Notes under the pieces: generated by a model | Seen by the model: the letters and a program-made list of their open reading frames with translations, nothing else | Databases searched by the model: none | Told to the model about the DNA's origin: nothing | NCBI GenBank assembly: GCA_050014095.1 | Contig: JBEKDZ010000003.1 | Coordinates: 298,538-362,537 of the forward strand | DNA length: 64,000 bases | Direction of reading: 5' to 3' | Source: RBG-13-51-18 sp050014095 | GTDB lineage: Bacteria; Chloroflexota; Dehalococcoidia; Dehalococcoidales; RBG-16-60-22 | Part shown: in pieces, positions 16,469 through 25,601 of the stretch | How positions within the stretch are numbered: the first letter of the stretch is position 1 | Layout: the number at the start of each line of letters is the position of its first letter | Made by a program: the position numbers and the translations under genes

Positions 16469-16960
16469 TCAAGATTTTATTGACAAAAAAGGTAGATTGA
16501 AATTATGCCCCAAGATATCATGCCCTGTGCTAATGATTTGTTCAAGGCAGGTTGCCAGTTGTTCTTTGTCTTTCAGAGATATTTTAGAAAAAATCATTTC
16601 TATCGATTTCCTGGGCACGGAATCCACGATTTTTCTTGCTTTTTCCGTCATAATCACTTTATATTTTTTTTCGTGTTGCTGTCGCTCTTTTCTTACTAGA
16701 CCTATTTTGGACATCCTATTCACGATTGTAGATACCGAATTATGCTGTCTTATAATAAAATTAGCAATTTCGTCGATAGTAGCTGAGTTATTATTTATCA
16801 ATAACGCATGCAGGATTGACATTTGTTCCATAGTTATTCCATATTGAGAAAGCTCCAATTCTCTTGCTCTTGAAACAAGAGACCTGGCATGGTCCAGCAT
16901 ACCCCAAAGATAAGCATCGTTAATGGTATCGTGACTCCGAAACTCACGTCTTTCAGTCAT
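16469..16960 (-). CDS. MarR-family transcriptional regulator
   Basis: The 163-residue protein has the MarR winged-helix order: GITMEQMSILHALL, then ATIDEIANFIIRQHNSVSTIVNRMSKIGLVRKER, then a charged wing (QHEKKYKVIMTEKA) and a C-terminal dimerisation helix. It is divergent from the substrate-binding protein gene, and the 150 bp between them holds two TGATATCA sites. Regulation of itself and of the transporter genes, probably by a small ligand, is the likely role. Confidence 0.85.
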   Translation of the reverse strand: MTERREFRSHDTINDAYLWGMLDHARSLVSRARELELSQYGITMEQMSILHALLINNNSATIDEIANFIIRQHNSVSTIVNRMSKIGLVRKERQQHEKKYKVIMTEKARKIVDSVPRKSIEMIFSKISLKDKEQLATCLEQIISTGHDILGHNFNLPFLSIKS

Positions 16961-16999
16961 TCCTCACTCCAAAGTAAATAATATCCTGTTGTATCACAC

Positions 17000-17080
17000 T
17001 TGATATCATCTTTAGCACCCAATCAATCAATTATCATATATGATATCATGTTTGACATTATTTAAAAAGTATGTTATTAT
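17000..17080 (+). promoter_or_regulatory. Promoter with two MarR-type operator sites
   Basis: TTGACA (17,052-17,057), 17 bp spacing and TATTAT (17,075-17,080) form a strong sigma-70 promoter for the binding-protein gene. TGATATCATC (17,001-17,010) and the near-palindrome ATATGATATCAT (ending at 17,049) flank and abut the -35 box, as expected for MarR repression. Confidence 0.7.
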
Positions 17081-17109
17081 CTGGACAAAATTTAACAAGG
17101 AGGTATTCA

Positions 17110-18699
17110 ATGCGCAACAGAATGGTACTTTTCATCGCTCTGGCAATTATTCTCATTCTCAGCATGATTCTGCCCGGATGCAGTTCCACCAGCACCACTA
17201 CCACACCATTAACCACGACAACAACCACTACAACTACGAGTACTACCCCTTCAATAACAGTACAAAAAGGCGGCATCCTGACGATTATCTCACCTTACGC
17301 CCCCACCACCTGGGGTTACCCCGTTAAAGCCGGCGCGGGTTTTGCTCCCATCTTTGCATCATTGCCGGTTTTTGAAGGTTTTATAGATGCCGATATTCAC
17401 GGTAATCTCTTGCCTAGACTGGCTCTTTCCTGGGAGGTTGCCGCAAATAAATCCGCGATCACTTTCAAGCTAAGGCAAGGAGTTAAATTCCATGACGGCA
17501 CCCCCTTCAACGCCCAGGCCGCCAAATGGAACCTGGATCTGTTCCTCGCCCGCGGTACCGGTTCTCCGGCCGATTGGAAATCAGTCGATGTCGTAGATGA
17601 CTACACAGTCCGTATTAACCTGAAAAACTTTAAAAATACCCAACTTTCCAACATGACCTATGGCATGATATCCCCGACTGCCGTAGAAAAGAACGGTACC
17701 GATTGGGCTAGCACTAATCCGGTAGGAACCGGCCCCTTCAAATTTAAGAAATTTGTGGCGAATACGTCTCTGGAATACGAGAGATTTGACGATTACTGGG
17801 GAAACAAGGCCAATGTTGATGGCATAAAAATGATCTATATTGTAGATGCGACGACAGCCGGTCTGGCTTTCAAGGGCGGAGATGGCCTAGTCTGGGAAGG
17901 CGGCGATCCTAAAACAGCAGTCGATCTTGTAAAAGCCGGATACCAGGAACTTACTAGACGTGGTCCCATTATGAATCTCGTTCCGGACAGCGCCAATCCT
18001 GATTCTCCCTTTGCCAAGAAAGAGGTCCGCGAAGCTGTTGAATACGCCATTAACAAGCAGGCTATTGTTGACGCTCTGGGATTCGGCACTTCTGAAGTAG
18101 TTTATCAGCCCAATGTACCCGAGCAATTTGGTTACGTACCTGATTTGGTTGGTCGCAAATATGATCCTGCCAAAGCTAAACAGTTGCTGGCGGCAGCTGG
18201 CTACTCGAATGGATTTACCACCACTATAATCACTTCAACAGCCCTTGAAAAAGACTCTCTGGTAGCTATCCAGTCTGATTTAGCCGCCGTAGGTATCATC
18301 GCAAATATAGATGTTCAGGATGCCGCTAAATGGGCCCAGACCAGGGTCACCGGATGGCACAATGGGCTCTTTTTCCTAACTCACGGGGCTACAGATTACA
18401 ATTATTGTGCTTTCCTAGAACGTTATTTTACTCCTAACAGCGGCTACATGGCTAAGTCCATGGCGCTCCCGGACGGTTGGGTTGATCTTATCACTAAAAT
18501 GATGTTGACTTCCGACCCGGCTCAAATGGCTGATTTAGCCAAACAAGCTGTCAGGATTGAAGTTGATAACGACTTGGAAATTCCTCTCTGGGTAGAAGCG
18601 GCAGTTTATATCGCTGACAAATCAGTACACGATATGGGTGTCGGCACACATGGTGACGGCTTCACCTGGAACGTCGGAAAGGTCTGGATAAGCAAATAG
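17110..18699 (+). CDS. Peptide/nickel-type ABC transporter substrate-binding lipoprotein (SBP family 5)
   Basis: The ATG at 17,110 follows AAGGAGGT, giving 529 residues. A lipoprotein signal ends in the lipobox LPGC, followed by a Thr/Ser-rich linker. The mature part shows SBP-5 landmarks: LALSWEVAANKSAITFKLRQGVKF, FHDGTPFNAQAAKW, NPVGTGPFKF and a C-terminal aromatic ligand-cleft region. It should sit outside the membrane and feed the two permeases downstream. The sequence does not specify peptide, nickel or another small ligand. The ATPase partners are not intact in this window. Confidence 0.88.
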   Translation: MRNRMVLFIALAIILILSMILPGCSSTSTTTTPLTTTTTTTTTSTTPSITVQKGGILTIISPYAPTTWGYPVKAGAGFAPIFASLPVFEGFIDADIHGNLLPRLALSWEVAANKSAITFKLRQGVKFHDGTPFNAQAAKWNLDLFLARGTGSPADWKSVDVVDDYTVRINLKNFKNTQLSNMTYGMISPTAVEKNGTDWASTNPVGTGPFKFKKFVANTSLEYERFDDYWGNKANVDGIKMIYIVDATTAGLAFKGGDGLVWEGGDPKTAVDLVKAGYQELTRRGPIMNLVPDSANPDSPFAKKEVREAVEYAINKQAIVDALGFGTSEVVYQPNVPEQFGYVPDLVGRKYDPAKAKQLLAAAGYSNGFTTTIITSTALEKDSLVAIQSDLAAVGIIANIDVQDAAKWAQTRVTGWHNGLFFLTHGATDYNYCAFLERYFTPNSGYMAKSMALPDGWVDLITKMMLTSDPAQMADLAKQAVRIEVDNDLEIPLWVEAAVYIADKSVHDMGVGTHGDGFTWNVGKVWISK

Positions 18700-18780
18700 G
18701 AATTCTTGAATTATTTATAACCGGTACTGAATATTATTAGCCCAACTGGCATTCAATAATTCAAGTGTACCATCGTCAAA

Positions 18781-18822
18781 GAGGCTGTATATGCTCCCCG
18801 GCAAGCCAGCATATACAGCCTC
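18781..18822 (+). promoter_or_regulatory. Long perfect hairpin between binding protein and permease genes
   Basis: GAGGCTGTATATGCT (18,781-18,795) pairs perfectly with AGCATATACAGCCTC (18,808-18,822) around a 12-nt loop. No T-run follows directly. Such intercistronic stems commonly protect the binding-protein mRNA and lower permease expression; that role is inferred. Confidence 0.7.
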
Positions 18823-18870
18823 TATTCTCCGGTGATATATTAGTTATAGAAATCTGGAAGTATAACTTTT

Positions 18871-19827
18871 ATGGCAACATTTATCTTGCGCCGGTTTATA
18901 CAGGCGATATTGGTAATAATCTTCATCACATTCCTGGTATTCATGGTGATTCGCCTTTTGCCGGGTGACCCGATTCTCATCTATCTGTCTTCACAGGATT
19001 TACAAACGCTCACGATAGAACAAATGAACGCCGCCAGGGCCGAGTTCGGACTGGACAAACCGCTTGCAATACAATATGTAAATTGGGTGGGTAACCTTTT
19101 TCACGCTGATTTGGGAATGTCAATTTTTTATCATCAAGAAGTATCCGGCCTTATTGCAGAGCGTCTGCCGGTAACCCTTAGTCTAGGAATCATCGCCTTT
19201 GTAGTTTCTAATCTACTCGGTATTATCGCAGGGAGTATCTCAGCCTTAAGACGAGGTAAGTGGATAGATACCACGGTCACCATTATGGCCAATATCGGTA
19301 TCACAGTTCCGAGTTTTTGGATGGGTATTCTTCTGATTTATTTTTTCGGACTTAAATTAGACTGGTTTCCGCGTTTCGGTTATGTCTCCCCAGCTACTGA
19401 TCTAGTTGAATTTTTACGTCATGCCTTTTTACCGATAATCTGTCTTGCCATTTTCCCCATCGCTTCGACTGCCCGTCAGACCCGTTCCAGCATCTTGGAA
19501 GTCACTCGCCAGGATTATATCCGGACCGCCTGGGCTAAAGGCTTGAGTGAAAGAGCAGTTGTATTGAAACATATGCTGAAAAACGGCTTAATCCCGGTGG
19601 TTACTTTAAGCGGCATCGGATTAAGCTATATCCTTGGCGGCTCTGTCTTGATTGAAACTGTCTTTAACATACCGGGAATGGGTCGCCTCGGGGTAGAAGC
19701 GATTCAAAGCCAGGATTATGCCATAGTCCAGGCGATTATTCTTTTCACGGCATTGATGGTGGTGCTGGTCAACTTACTTGTCGATATCGCTTACGGATGG
19801 CTTGACCCCCGAATCAGATATAGCTAG
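18871..19827 (+). CDS. Peptide/nickel ABC transporter permease, DppB type
   Basis: The 318-residue protein has six predicted membrane helices starting RFIQAILVIIFITFLVFMV. It shows the DppB-type features RLLPGDP, the EAA loop region (TRQDYIRTAWAKGLSERAVVLKHMLKNGLIPV) and VETVFNIPGMG-like IETVFNIPGMGRLGVEAI. It pairs with the DppC-type permease 14 bp downstream to form the channel for the upstream binding protein. All lengths are normal, so only the ATPases are missing from the operon. Confidence 0.9.
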   Translation: MATFILRRFIQAILVIIFITFLVFMVIRLLPGDPILIYLSSQDLQTLTIEQMNAARAEFGLDKPLAIQYVNWVGNLFHADLGMSIFYHQEVSGLIAERLPVTLSLGIIAFVVSNLLGIIAGSISALRRGKWIDTTVTIMANIGITVPSFWMGILLIYFFGLKLDWFPRFGYVSPATDLVEFLRHAFLPIICLAIFPIASTARQTRSSILEVTRQDYIRTAWAKGLSERAVVLKHMLKNGLIPVVTLSGIGLSYILGGSVLIETVFNIPGMGRLGVEAIQSQDYAIVQAIILFTALMVVLVNLLVDIAYGWLDPRIRYS

Positions 19828-19841
19828 AGAGGTTTAAATAC

Positions 19842-20744
19842 TTGACAGAGCAGTTATCCAATACATCAAAAGACTTATTGATTGAGGTTACGCCTCATGT
19901 CAGCGAGTTACGGCGTATCATCCGGGTGATGGCCTCCCGTAAAGTAGTCATCTTCGGCGCCATCATCATTATCATCATGGCGATCGTAGCTATCTTCGCT
20001 CCTTTACTAGCCCCCTACGATCCTTATAAAGTTAATTTAAAAGAATCATTGCAGCCATTAAGTTCAACTCATCTGCTTGGGACGGACGCATTAGGCCGGG
20101 ACACCTTAAGCCGGATTATCTATGGATCGCGTACATCACTCATGATTGGCATCGTTTCTATTTTCATTGCATCCGGTATAGGAATGTTGCTGGGATTATC
20201 AGCCGGCTATTACGGTAAAATCTACGGAGCGGTAGTTATGCGTTTTGTTGATGCACTAATGGCTTTCCCTATGATATTATTAGCTCTTGTGATTGCGTCT
20301 CTTCTCGGCGGAGGTATTTCCAATGTTATTATCGCTATCGGAATCAGTTTAACCGCAGTATATGCCCGGTTAATGTACGGGCAGGTACTTTCAATAAAAG
20401 AGAATGATTATGTTACCGCTTGCCGGGCTATGGGCGCCGGCAACATACAAATCATGTTCCGGCATGTTTTCCCCAATTGTTTGTCTCCCATGATCGTATT
20501 AATCACCATGCAACTGGGTTCTGCAATTCTAGCCGAAGCCGGTTTGAGTTTCCTGGGTGTAGGTATTGCGCCTCCCGGCGCTTCCTGGGGTTCGATGGTT
20601 AATGACGGTTACAAGTACATCCTCGACCTGCCGGTCCTTTCTTTCGCCCCCGGTATCGCTATTATGCTGATAGTGTTTGCCTTTAATATGGTCGGGGACG
20701 GCCTGCGCGACGCCCTCGATCCCCGCCTCAGAGGTACTATATGA
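19842..20744 (+). CDS. Peptide/nickel ABC transporter permease, DppC type
   Basis: A TTG start at 19,842 follows GAGAGG and gives 300 residues. The N-terminal cytoplasmic segment leads to the first helix (VVIFGAIIIIIMAIVAIFAP), then DPYKVNLKESLQPLSSTHLLGTD (the DppC N-terminal LLGTDxxGRD pattern is visible as LGTDALGRD), the EAA loop (YVTACRAMGAGNIQIMFRHVFPN) and the ending ALDPRLRG. It completes the membrane part of the transporter. The TTG start, tight spacing and shared phase indicate translation together with the DppB-type gene. Confidence 0.9.
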   Translation: MTEQLSNTSKDLLIEVTPHVSELRRIIRVMASRKVVIFGAIIIIIMAIVAIFAPLLAPYDPYKVNLKESLQPLSSTHLLGTDALGRDTLSRIIYGSRTSLMIGIVSIFIASGIGMLLGLSAGYYGKIYGAVVMRFVDALMAFPMILLALVIASLLGGGISNVIIAIGISLTAVYARLMYGQVLSIKENDYVTACRAMGAGNIQIMFRHVFPNCLSPMIVLITMQLGSAILAEAGLSFLGVGIAPPGASWGSMVNDGYKYILDLPVLSFAPGIAIMLIVFAFNMVGDGLRDALDPRLRGTI

Positions 20745-20805
20745 GTCTCAAAATTTGATAGGATAAATGCATTAATCATTTCAGTCTAGCCAAGGAGTTA
20801 TTAAG

Positions 20806-22170
20806 ATGGGAAACGCCTTAACACAAAAAGTCATTCTGGAAAACCTTAAAACTAATGTATGCATGGAAGCTGATGTAATTGTAGTTGGAGGAGGCCCGGG
20901 AGGCCATTCAGCCGCTATGGCAGCCGCCAGGAGTGGGGCTAAAACCGTCCTGATTGAAAGATATGGTCACCTGGGAGGCATGGCGACCGGCGGGATTGTG
21001 ATTCAAATACCACATATGAGTGATGGTGGAAAAGAACCTGTTATCGCCGGCCTTTCTCTGGAATGGCTAGAAAGGTTAGACCCGCTCGGCGGTACACTCC
21101 GGCCCAGGATGCAGGATTTGGGATCTGATGACGCAAAATTGGTTAAAAAATGGCGCCGGTTTTTCGGTAATGTGATTAACGGCAAGATCGAACATACGGC
21201 ATGGGTAGATCCCGAATTATTAAAGTGTGTACTAAACGACATGGTGGAAGAGGCTGGTATAAAGTTGTTCCTGCACTCCTGGGGGACGAAGGCGCTTTTG
21301 CATGACAATAAAGTCGATGGGGTTGTTTTTGAGAGTAAATCCGGCCGCCAGGCGATATTGGGTAAAATAATTATCGATGGTACCGGCGATGCCGACCTCC
21401 TACCGTCAGCCGGAGCGGCCTTTGATGCTTCCTTCGAACCGAAAGCCAGGAGTGCCACATTAGCACTGGTTTTCCGGCTCGGGAACTGCGATTACCAAAA
21501 ATACTGCGATTTTAAAGAATCGGAACCCAAAAAATACGAGGAACTCATGAATGAGCTAACCAGGGCAGCTGGAACTCACCTATTACCATTACCTTCGCCC
21601 CGCAACGATGTAATGTGGTTCAACAACTGGATTCCGGATTTGATATGCACAAAAGTTCAAGACCTTACCACGCTGGAAGTAGAAATGCGGAAAATAATGC
21701 GTAAAGGCCACGCATTTTTGAAGAAGAATTTTCCTACATTTGAAAATAGCTTCATTTTAGATACGGCATCACAAACGGGTACCCGGGGCAGCCGCAGACT
21801 GATCGGTGAATATATACTTAACAAGGATGATTTCCAGAATAGCAGGAAATTCGAAGATACCATTGCTGTATTTCCGAGACTGGGGCCTCCCGGCGAAGGT
21901 GGGGTAAAACATGTCTTTATCCCCTATCGATCATTGGTACCGGTAAAAATCGATAACCTATTGGTTGCGGGAAGGTCTTTCTCATCGGACTTCTCCTCCA
22001 ACAATATGGCCAACCTTATCCCTCATTGCATTGCCATGGGGCAAGCTGCCGGTACGGCCGCCGCGATGGCGGTGCAATACAATATTACACCAAGGAAGGT
22101 TGAATATCGCGCTCTTCAGCGAAATTTAACCAAGCAGGGAGTAGTTTTACCAGGCATTGAACTTGCATAA
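20806..22170 (+). CDS. FAD-dependent oxidoreductase (FAD_oxidored family)
   Basis: The 454-residue protein starts after AAGGAG. A Rossmann FAD site is seen at about residues 24-55 (ADVIVVGGGPGGHSAA, then VLIERYGHLGGMATGG). A second dinucleotide-region motif (IIDGTGDADLLPSAGA) lies near 190, and the C-terminal FAD contact (DNLLVAGRSFSSD, then AMGQAAGTAAAMA) near 385-425. This is the family often encoded beside peptide-type transporters. It is co-oriented with the transporter genes and 60 bp downstream, so it may process the imported compound. The substrate is unknown. Confidence 0.85.
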   Translation: MGNALTQKVILENLKTNVCMEADVIVVGGGPGGHSAAMAAARSGAKTVLIERYGHLGGMATGGIVIQIPHMSDGGKEPVIAGLSLEWLERLDPLGGTLRPRMQDLGSDDAKLVKKWRRFFGNVINGKIEHTAWVDPELLKCVLNDMVEEAGIKLFLHSWGTKALLHDNKVDGVVFESKSGRQAILGKIIIDGTGDADLLPSAGAAFDASFEPKARSATLALVFRLGNCDYQKYCDFKESEPKKYEELMNELTRAAGTHLLPLPSPRNDVMWFNNWIPDLICTKVQDLTTLEVEMRKIMRKGHAFLKKNFPTFENSFILDTASQTGTRGSRRLIGEYILNKDDFQNSRKFEDTIAVFPRLGPPGEGGVKHVFIPYRSLVPVKIDNLLVAGRSFSSDFSSNNMANLIPHCIAMGQAAGTAAAMAVQYNITPRKVEYRALQRNLTKQGVVLPGIELA

Positions 22171-22302
22171 TCAAGTGTCCTTTGGATAAACCGTCGGACG
22201 GCTCACTAGTAATTGTTCTAAGGCAAGAGAGTTATAGATGCTCTCCACTGACCTTGTAAAAATAGACTCCGGTTATATTTAGGAACAATTATAGGCCAGC
22301 CG

Positions 22303-22405
22303 ATGAAAGAAGTACATATATACCGGGGGATTCCGTATGCTGCTCCTCCCATTGGGAACCTGCGCTAGAAACCTTCAGGCAGCTTGCTGATGACAGGACA
22401 GCATT
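22303..22405 (+). pseudogene. Carboxylesterase type B N-terminal fragment
   Basis: Translation from the ATG at 22,303 gives YRGIPYAAPPIGNLR followed by a stop where Trp is expected, then KPSG in the same frame. The string RGIPYAAPPxGxLRWKP is the diagnostic N-terminal motif of type B carboxylesterases. Only about 30 codons remain, so it is a relic. Confidence 0.7.
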
Positions 22406-22470
22406 CGTTAGCATCACTGAATACAAAAGGCTCCGCCTTGGATATAGAGTCTGAAAAATTTTGGTCTGGT

Positions 22471-22543
22471 GGAGACGGGGGAGGGATGGACTCCATCATA
22501 CCGAAATATTTTAAGCTTGGTTAAACAGAGGGGGGCGTTGGCA
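22471..22543. repeat. 73 bp direct repeat, copy B
   Basis: It matches 15,906-15,978. In this copy the repeat is preceded by TGGT, so the reverse complement reads CCGTCTCCACCA, which resembles the CCA end of a tRNA or tmRNA gene. This hints that the module boundary may derive from an older attachment site. Confidence 0.7.
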
Positions 22544-23019
22544 ATCACCTTTCTGGAATAAAAAGAAATTTGAAAATTGCTTGTAGGTTGAATTCTATAA
22601 AAGTCACAATCTACTTGAATGTTACGCAACATAAGCTTCTTTTAGTTAATCTAGTAATAACTAGTACGTCGGTAATATCTGGTGGTTTAAGGAATTGAAA
22701 ATCACCATAACCGAAGAGGCCTATCGTCGCTTATCTCTTATGGTTACTAGATGCTACTCTCTATCCTTATAATATCTTACATGAAATGCCTGTTTAAAGG
22801 TAACAAAGTGCTGAAAGGGAGCGAAGCGCAAGAACACAGATACTAAAAGCTAGAAAGAGATGTAACATAAAACCAGGCTATGCTACCGAAGTATCCATCA
22901 TCCTTGAGTTAAGTATCCCACTTTTGCTTAAGATAAACATAATGATGTAGCATATAATATGCAAAATAGGCCGATACAAAGCGCGTTGCAGTTGTGAAAC
23001 GACTAACAGGAGGTAGACG

Positions 23020-23823
23020 ATGTGGAATAAAGTGAGGCATTTCTTTGAGCGATATAGACGATGGAGTATGAGTATTCTTTTTATTATAATAGTCGCACTC
23101 TGGCTTTCACGACCTTTTCAAGAGCAACTTCCATTTGAAGCAGTTATCGGTATAACCACGTCTACAATACTACTGTTTATGTTTTTAGTATTAGATTATT
23201 TAATTGCATTAACTAAACCCAACGGGCTCCAGATTTACCCTGATGACTATCATGCCACAAACAGACTAGTTGATTTCGTTATTAACGAGGGTACACAAAA
23301 GGCCAAGATGATTGAGTATAGCGGGGCAACCGTAGCAGAAACTCTTATTCGTGTGTTAAGGAACTCCCCAAATACAAATGAAATCAATTTACTCATATGT
23401 CACCCAGAAAAGGCTATAAGTCCTTATGAGCAAAATCAGAGAATTTGTTACCAAATAAAAAGACTCCCAGATATAGTCGGTAAGTATGACCGGTTAAAAG
23501 TGAAATGCTATAAAGAGTTTGCCTCAATCCGTGGAAGGAAATTTGATAATAGATTAATTGCAATTGGATGGTACACTTATGATACCAAAGAAGAGCGAGT
23601 GAAGTCGCTTGGTGACGAACAAATCTGGGGTGCCGAAAACCCAGTTATGATAACGGATTTAAGAGGGGAAGGAAAACATATAGGAGAAATGTTTGACCGA
23701 GTTTACGAGAGCCTATGGAATAGGGCAATCCCCCTTAGAGAGGTATGTAACAGCTGCAAAGGAAGAGACCTATGTATCGGAAGACCTTCTGACGAATGGC
23801 TCACGATAGTAAGTCCATCGTAA
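23020..23823 (+). CDS. Two-helix membrane protein with cytoplasmic domain of unknown function
   Basis: The 267-residue product starts after AGGAGG. Two membrane helices occupy about residues 17-33 and 40-64, followed by a soluble domain. That domain alternates strands and helices (KAKMIEYSGATVAETLIRVL, then EINLLICHPEKA, then RLKVKCYKEFASIRGRKFDNRLIAIGWYTYD), reminiscent of phospholipase-D-like or nucleotide-sensing effector folds, but no HKD motif is present. A CNSCKGRDLC motif lies near the end. Membrane-anchored sensor or effector domains of this shape occur in defence islands; this is a guess from layout. I do not recognise the family. Confidence 0.65.
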   Translation: MWNKVRHFFERYRRWSMSILFIIIVALWLSRPFQEQLPFEAVIGITTSTILLFMFLVLDYLIALTKPNGLQIYPDDYHATNRLVDFVINEGTQKAKMIEYSGATVAETLIRVLRNSPNTNEINLLICHPEKAISPYEQNQRICYQIKRLPDIVGKYDRLKVKCYKEFASIRGRKFDNRLIAIGWYTYDTKEERVKSLGDEQIWGAENPVMITDLRGEGKHIGEMFDRVYESLWNRAIPLREVCNSCKGRDLCIGRPSDEWLTIVSPS

Positions 23824-24073
23824 GGTTGCCGAACTTAGGAAAGCAATTTACAAAGGTTTGATTACCTTATTTCTTGACACTCGGTATACAAACTATCTGT
23901 GTGCAGCAAATATTATTGTCCTGCTCTATCATCCAGACGTAAAGTGTCTGGTCAAATAAATTAACTAACATAGTTCGTTTACCCTAGCTTGAGTTTGCCA
24001 AATTAACGTCTAGTGAAGCTATTCTAGCAGGGTGAGCCAACAACAAGTATAAGCAAGTAGATTGGAGGATGAA

Positions 24074-24589
24074 ATGGTAAATAACAAGTTGAGATGTGTT
24101 TACGAGGCAAGCCCCAGGAAGGTTATTCTTCTACAGAAGCTTGTGACTTTACGGAAGCAACTTACTAATCGTGGAAACACAATTGTATTGACTAATGGTT
24201 GTTTTGATATTCTTCACCTAGGACATATTAAATTCCTACAGAAGGCTAAGTACCTGGGGAATATGTTGGTAGTCGGTGTCAATTCTGACGTCTCTGTAGC
24301 GAAGCTGAAGGGTAATGGACGTCCTATCATGGCGCAAGAAGCACGAGCAGAGATACTTGCTGCACTTTCGTGTGTGGATTATGTTATCGTATTTGATGAA
24401 TTGACTGCAGTAAAGATTGTCTCTGAACTAAGACCTGATATCTATGTGAAAGGCGTAGATCACCTAGAGAACGATCTGCCTGAAGCTGCCTCGGTACGGC
24501 AATACGGAGGGGAAGTCGTTTATGTACCACTTGTTGAAGGTTATTCGACAAGCGCTATAATCCAGAAGATTAAAAACGGTCATTCCTAG
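24074..24589 (+). CDS. Cytidylyltransferase-like nucleotidyltransferase (RfaE2/HldE C-domain type)
   Basis: The ATG at 24,074 lies five bases after GGAGG, giving 171 residues. It shows the nucleotidyltransferase fingerprint TNGCFDILHLGHIKFLQKAK (HxGH-type) with VGVNSDVSVAKLKG, RPIMAQEARAEILAALSCVDYVIVF and YVKGVDHLENDLPEA. The length matches the stand-alone RfaE domain II, which activates heptose-1-phosphate with ATP. Cytidylyltransferases acting on glycerol-3-phosphate share the fold. Kinase and phosphatase-like genes follow on the other strand, so a sugar- or polyol-phosphate activation pathway is likely. Confidence 0.82.
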   Translation: MVNNKLRCVYEASPRKVILLQKLVTLRKQLTNRGNTIVLTNGCFDILHLGHIKFLQKAKYLGNMLVVGVNSDVSVAKLKGNGRPIMAQEARAEILAALSCVDYVIVFDELTAVKIVSELRPDIYVKGVDHLENDLPEAASVRQYGGEVVYVPLVEGYSTSAIIQKIKNGHS

Positions 24590-24648
24590 TGTTTATGTGT
24601 CCGAGTTCGTCCTTAGCATAACCAATCGTTCCCAAACTCAGAATCTAC

Positions 24649-25566
24649 TTACCTTTTTGCGAATAAACCAACGCAGCCTACCAGTCCAGCATCAGTTCCA
24701 AGTTGAGAAAGGGTGATGTTGAGTCCTTCTGGCAATTGCACTCTATATTTCACAAGAAATTCCTCAATTTTTAGGTATACGTTCTCTAGGAAGTCCTTTT
24801 CACCTAATGCTACTCCTCCGCCAACAATGAAAACATCAGGGTCAATTGTATTCTGAATCAATGCCACCATTAAGGCTGCTCCTTCTATGGCTTCTTCTAT
24901 AACATGTTTAGCTTCTACATTTCCTTCAGAAGCTAACTTAAAGACATTATCTGTAGAAACAGACTGTCCTAAAAGCTCACTAGCTCTTTCTGCTATCCCT
25001 TTTCCGCTAAACACATCGTTTACAGTCTTCTTCCTATCAAACAGTGGTAAGTGGGCAATCTGCCCAGCTAGATTGTGGGAACCTCGCCATATTCTTCCAT
25101 CCTTGACAATACTGAAGCCAACACCGGTACTTATTACCATAAATACAGATGTATTAGCACCTCTACCAGCACCAAATAGATGTTCACCCAATGCTGCGAC
25201 ATGAACATCATTGTCCACTGCGACCGGTATTTTAAATTCCTCCTCAAACTTTTCTCTGATTTTTATGTTGCACCAACCGGAAATAGAGCCGCTTGAGACA
25301 ATTATGCCCTTTTCAGGCTCTACAACTCCAGTAGAGCCAATTCCGATACCTCCCGGCTTTACGCTGCTACTGTTTAATATCTGTTTTACTAGTTCCCTAC
25401 ATTGGCCTAAAATAGCTTCTCCTCCCTTTTCTAGGTCTGTCAGAACTTGGTTCTTGAGGAGGATTTCCCCAGAGCTTGTAACTAGGCCAGTGGCTATTTT
25501 GGTTTTTCCTATATCTAAACCAATATATGTAGGATTTCTAGAATTAGAGCCAGCTTGTTTGTTCAT
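24649..25566 (-). CDS. ROK-family sugar kinase-like protein
   Basis: The 305-residue protein shows the ATPase-fold motifs YIGLDIGKTKIATGLV, GIGIGSTGVVEPEKG, AVDNDVHVAALGEHLFGAGRG and the Gly-rich FIVGGGVALGE. The usual ROK zinc motif with its Cys triad is missing: the stretch AGQIAHLPLFDRKK shows the His but no CxCGxxGC. Family members phosphorylate hexoses or amino-hexoses. It ends 36 bp from the IMPase-like gene on the same strand, in a likely operon. The absent zinc site suggests a divergent substrate. Confidence 0.8.
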   Translation of the reverse strand: MNKQAGSNSRNPTYIGLDIGKTKIATGLVTSSGEILLKNQVLTDLEKGGEAILGQCRELVKQILNSSSVKPGGIGIGSTGVVEPEKGIIVSSGSISGWCNIKIREKFEEEFKIPVAVDNDVHVAALGEHLFGAGRGANTSVFMVISTGVGFSIVKDGRIWRGSHNLAGQIAHLPLFDRKKTVNDVFSGKGIAERASELLGQSVSTDNVFKLASEGNVEAKHVIEEAIEGAALMVALIQNTIDPDVFIVGGGVALGEKDFLENVYLKIEEFLVKYRVQLPEGLNITLSQLGTDAGLVGCVGLFAKR

Positions 25567-25601
25567 ATTTCGGTCCTAACCTAAAGACAATTCTAGATTA
25601 G

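Larger units (their letters stand above)
22171..23019. other. Gene-free scar region after the transporter module
   Basis: No intact gene is seen. The region contains a type-B carboxylesterase remnant (22,303 on), direct-repeat copy B (22,471-22,543) and about 480 bp of AT-rich sequence without clear features. Confidence 0.6.

Noticed and set aside
22461..22510. Complete tmRNA gene on the minus strand
   Set aside because: Only a CCGTCTCCACCA-like end is seen; no T-loop TTCGA, tag frame or 5' half is present.
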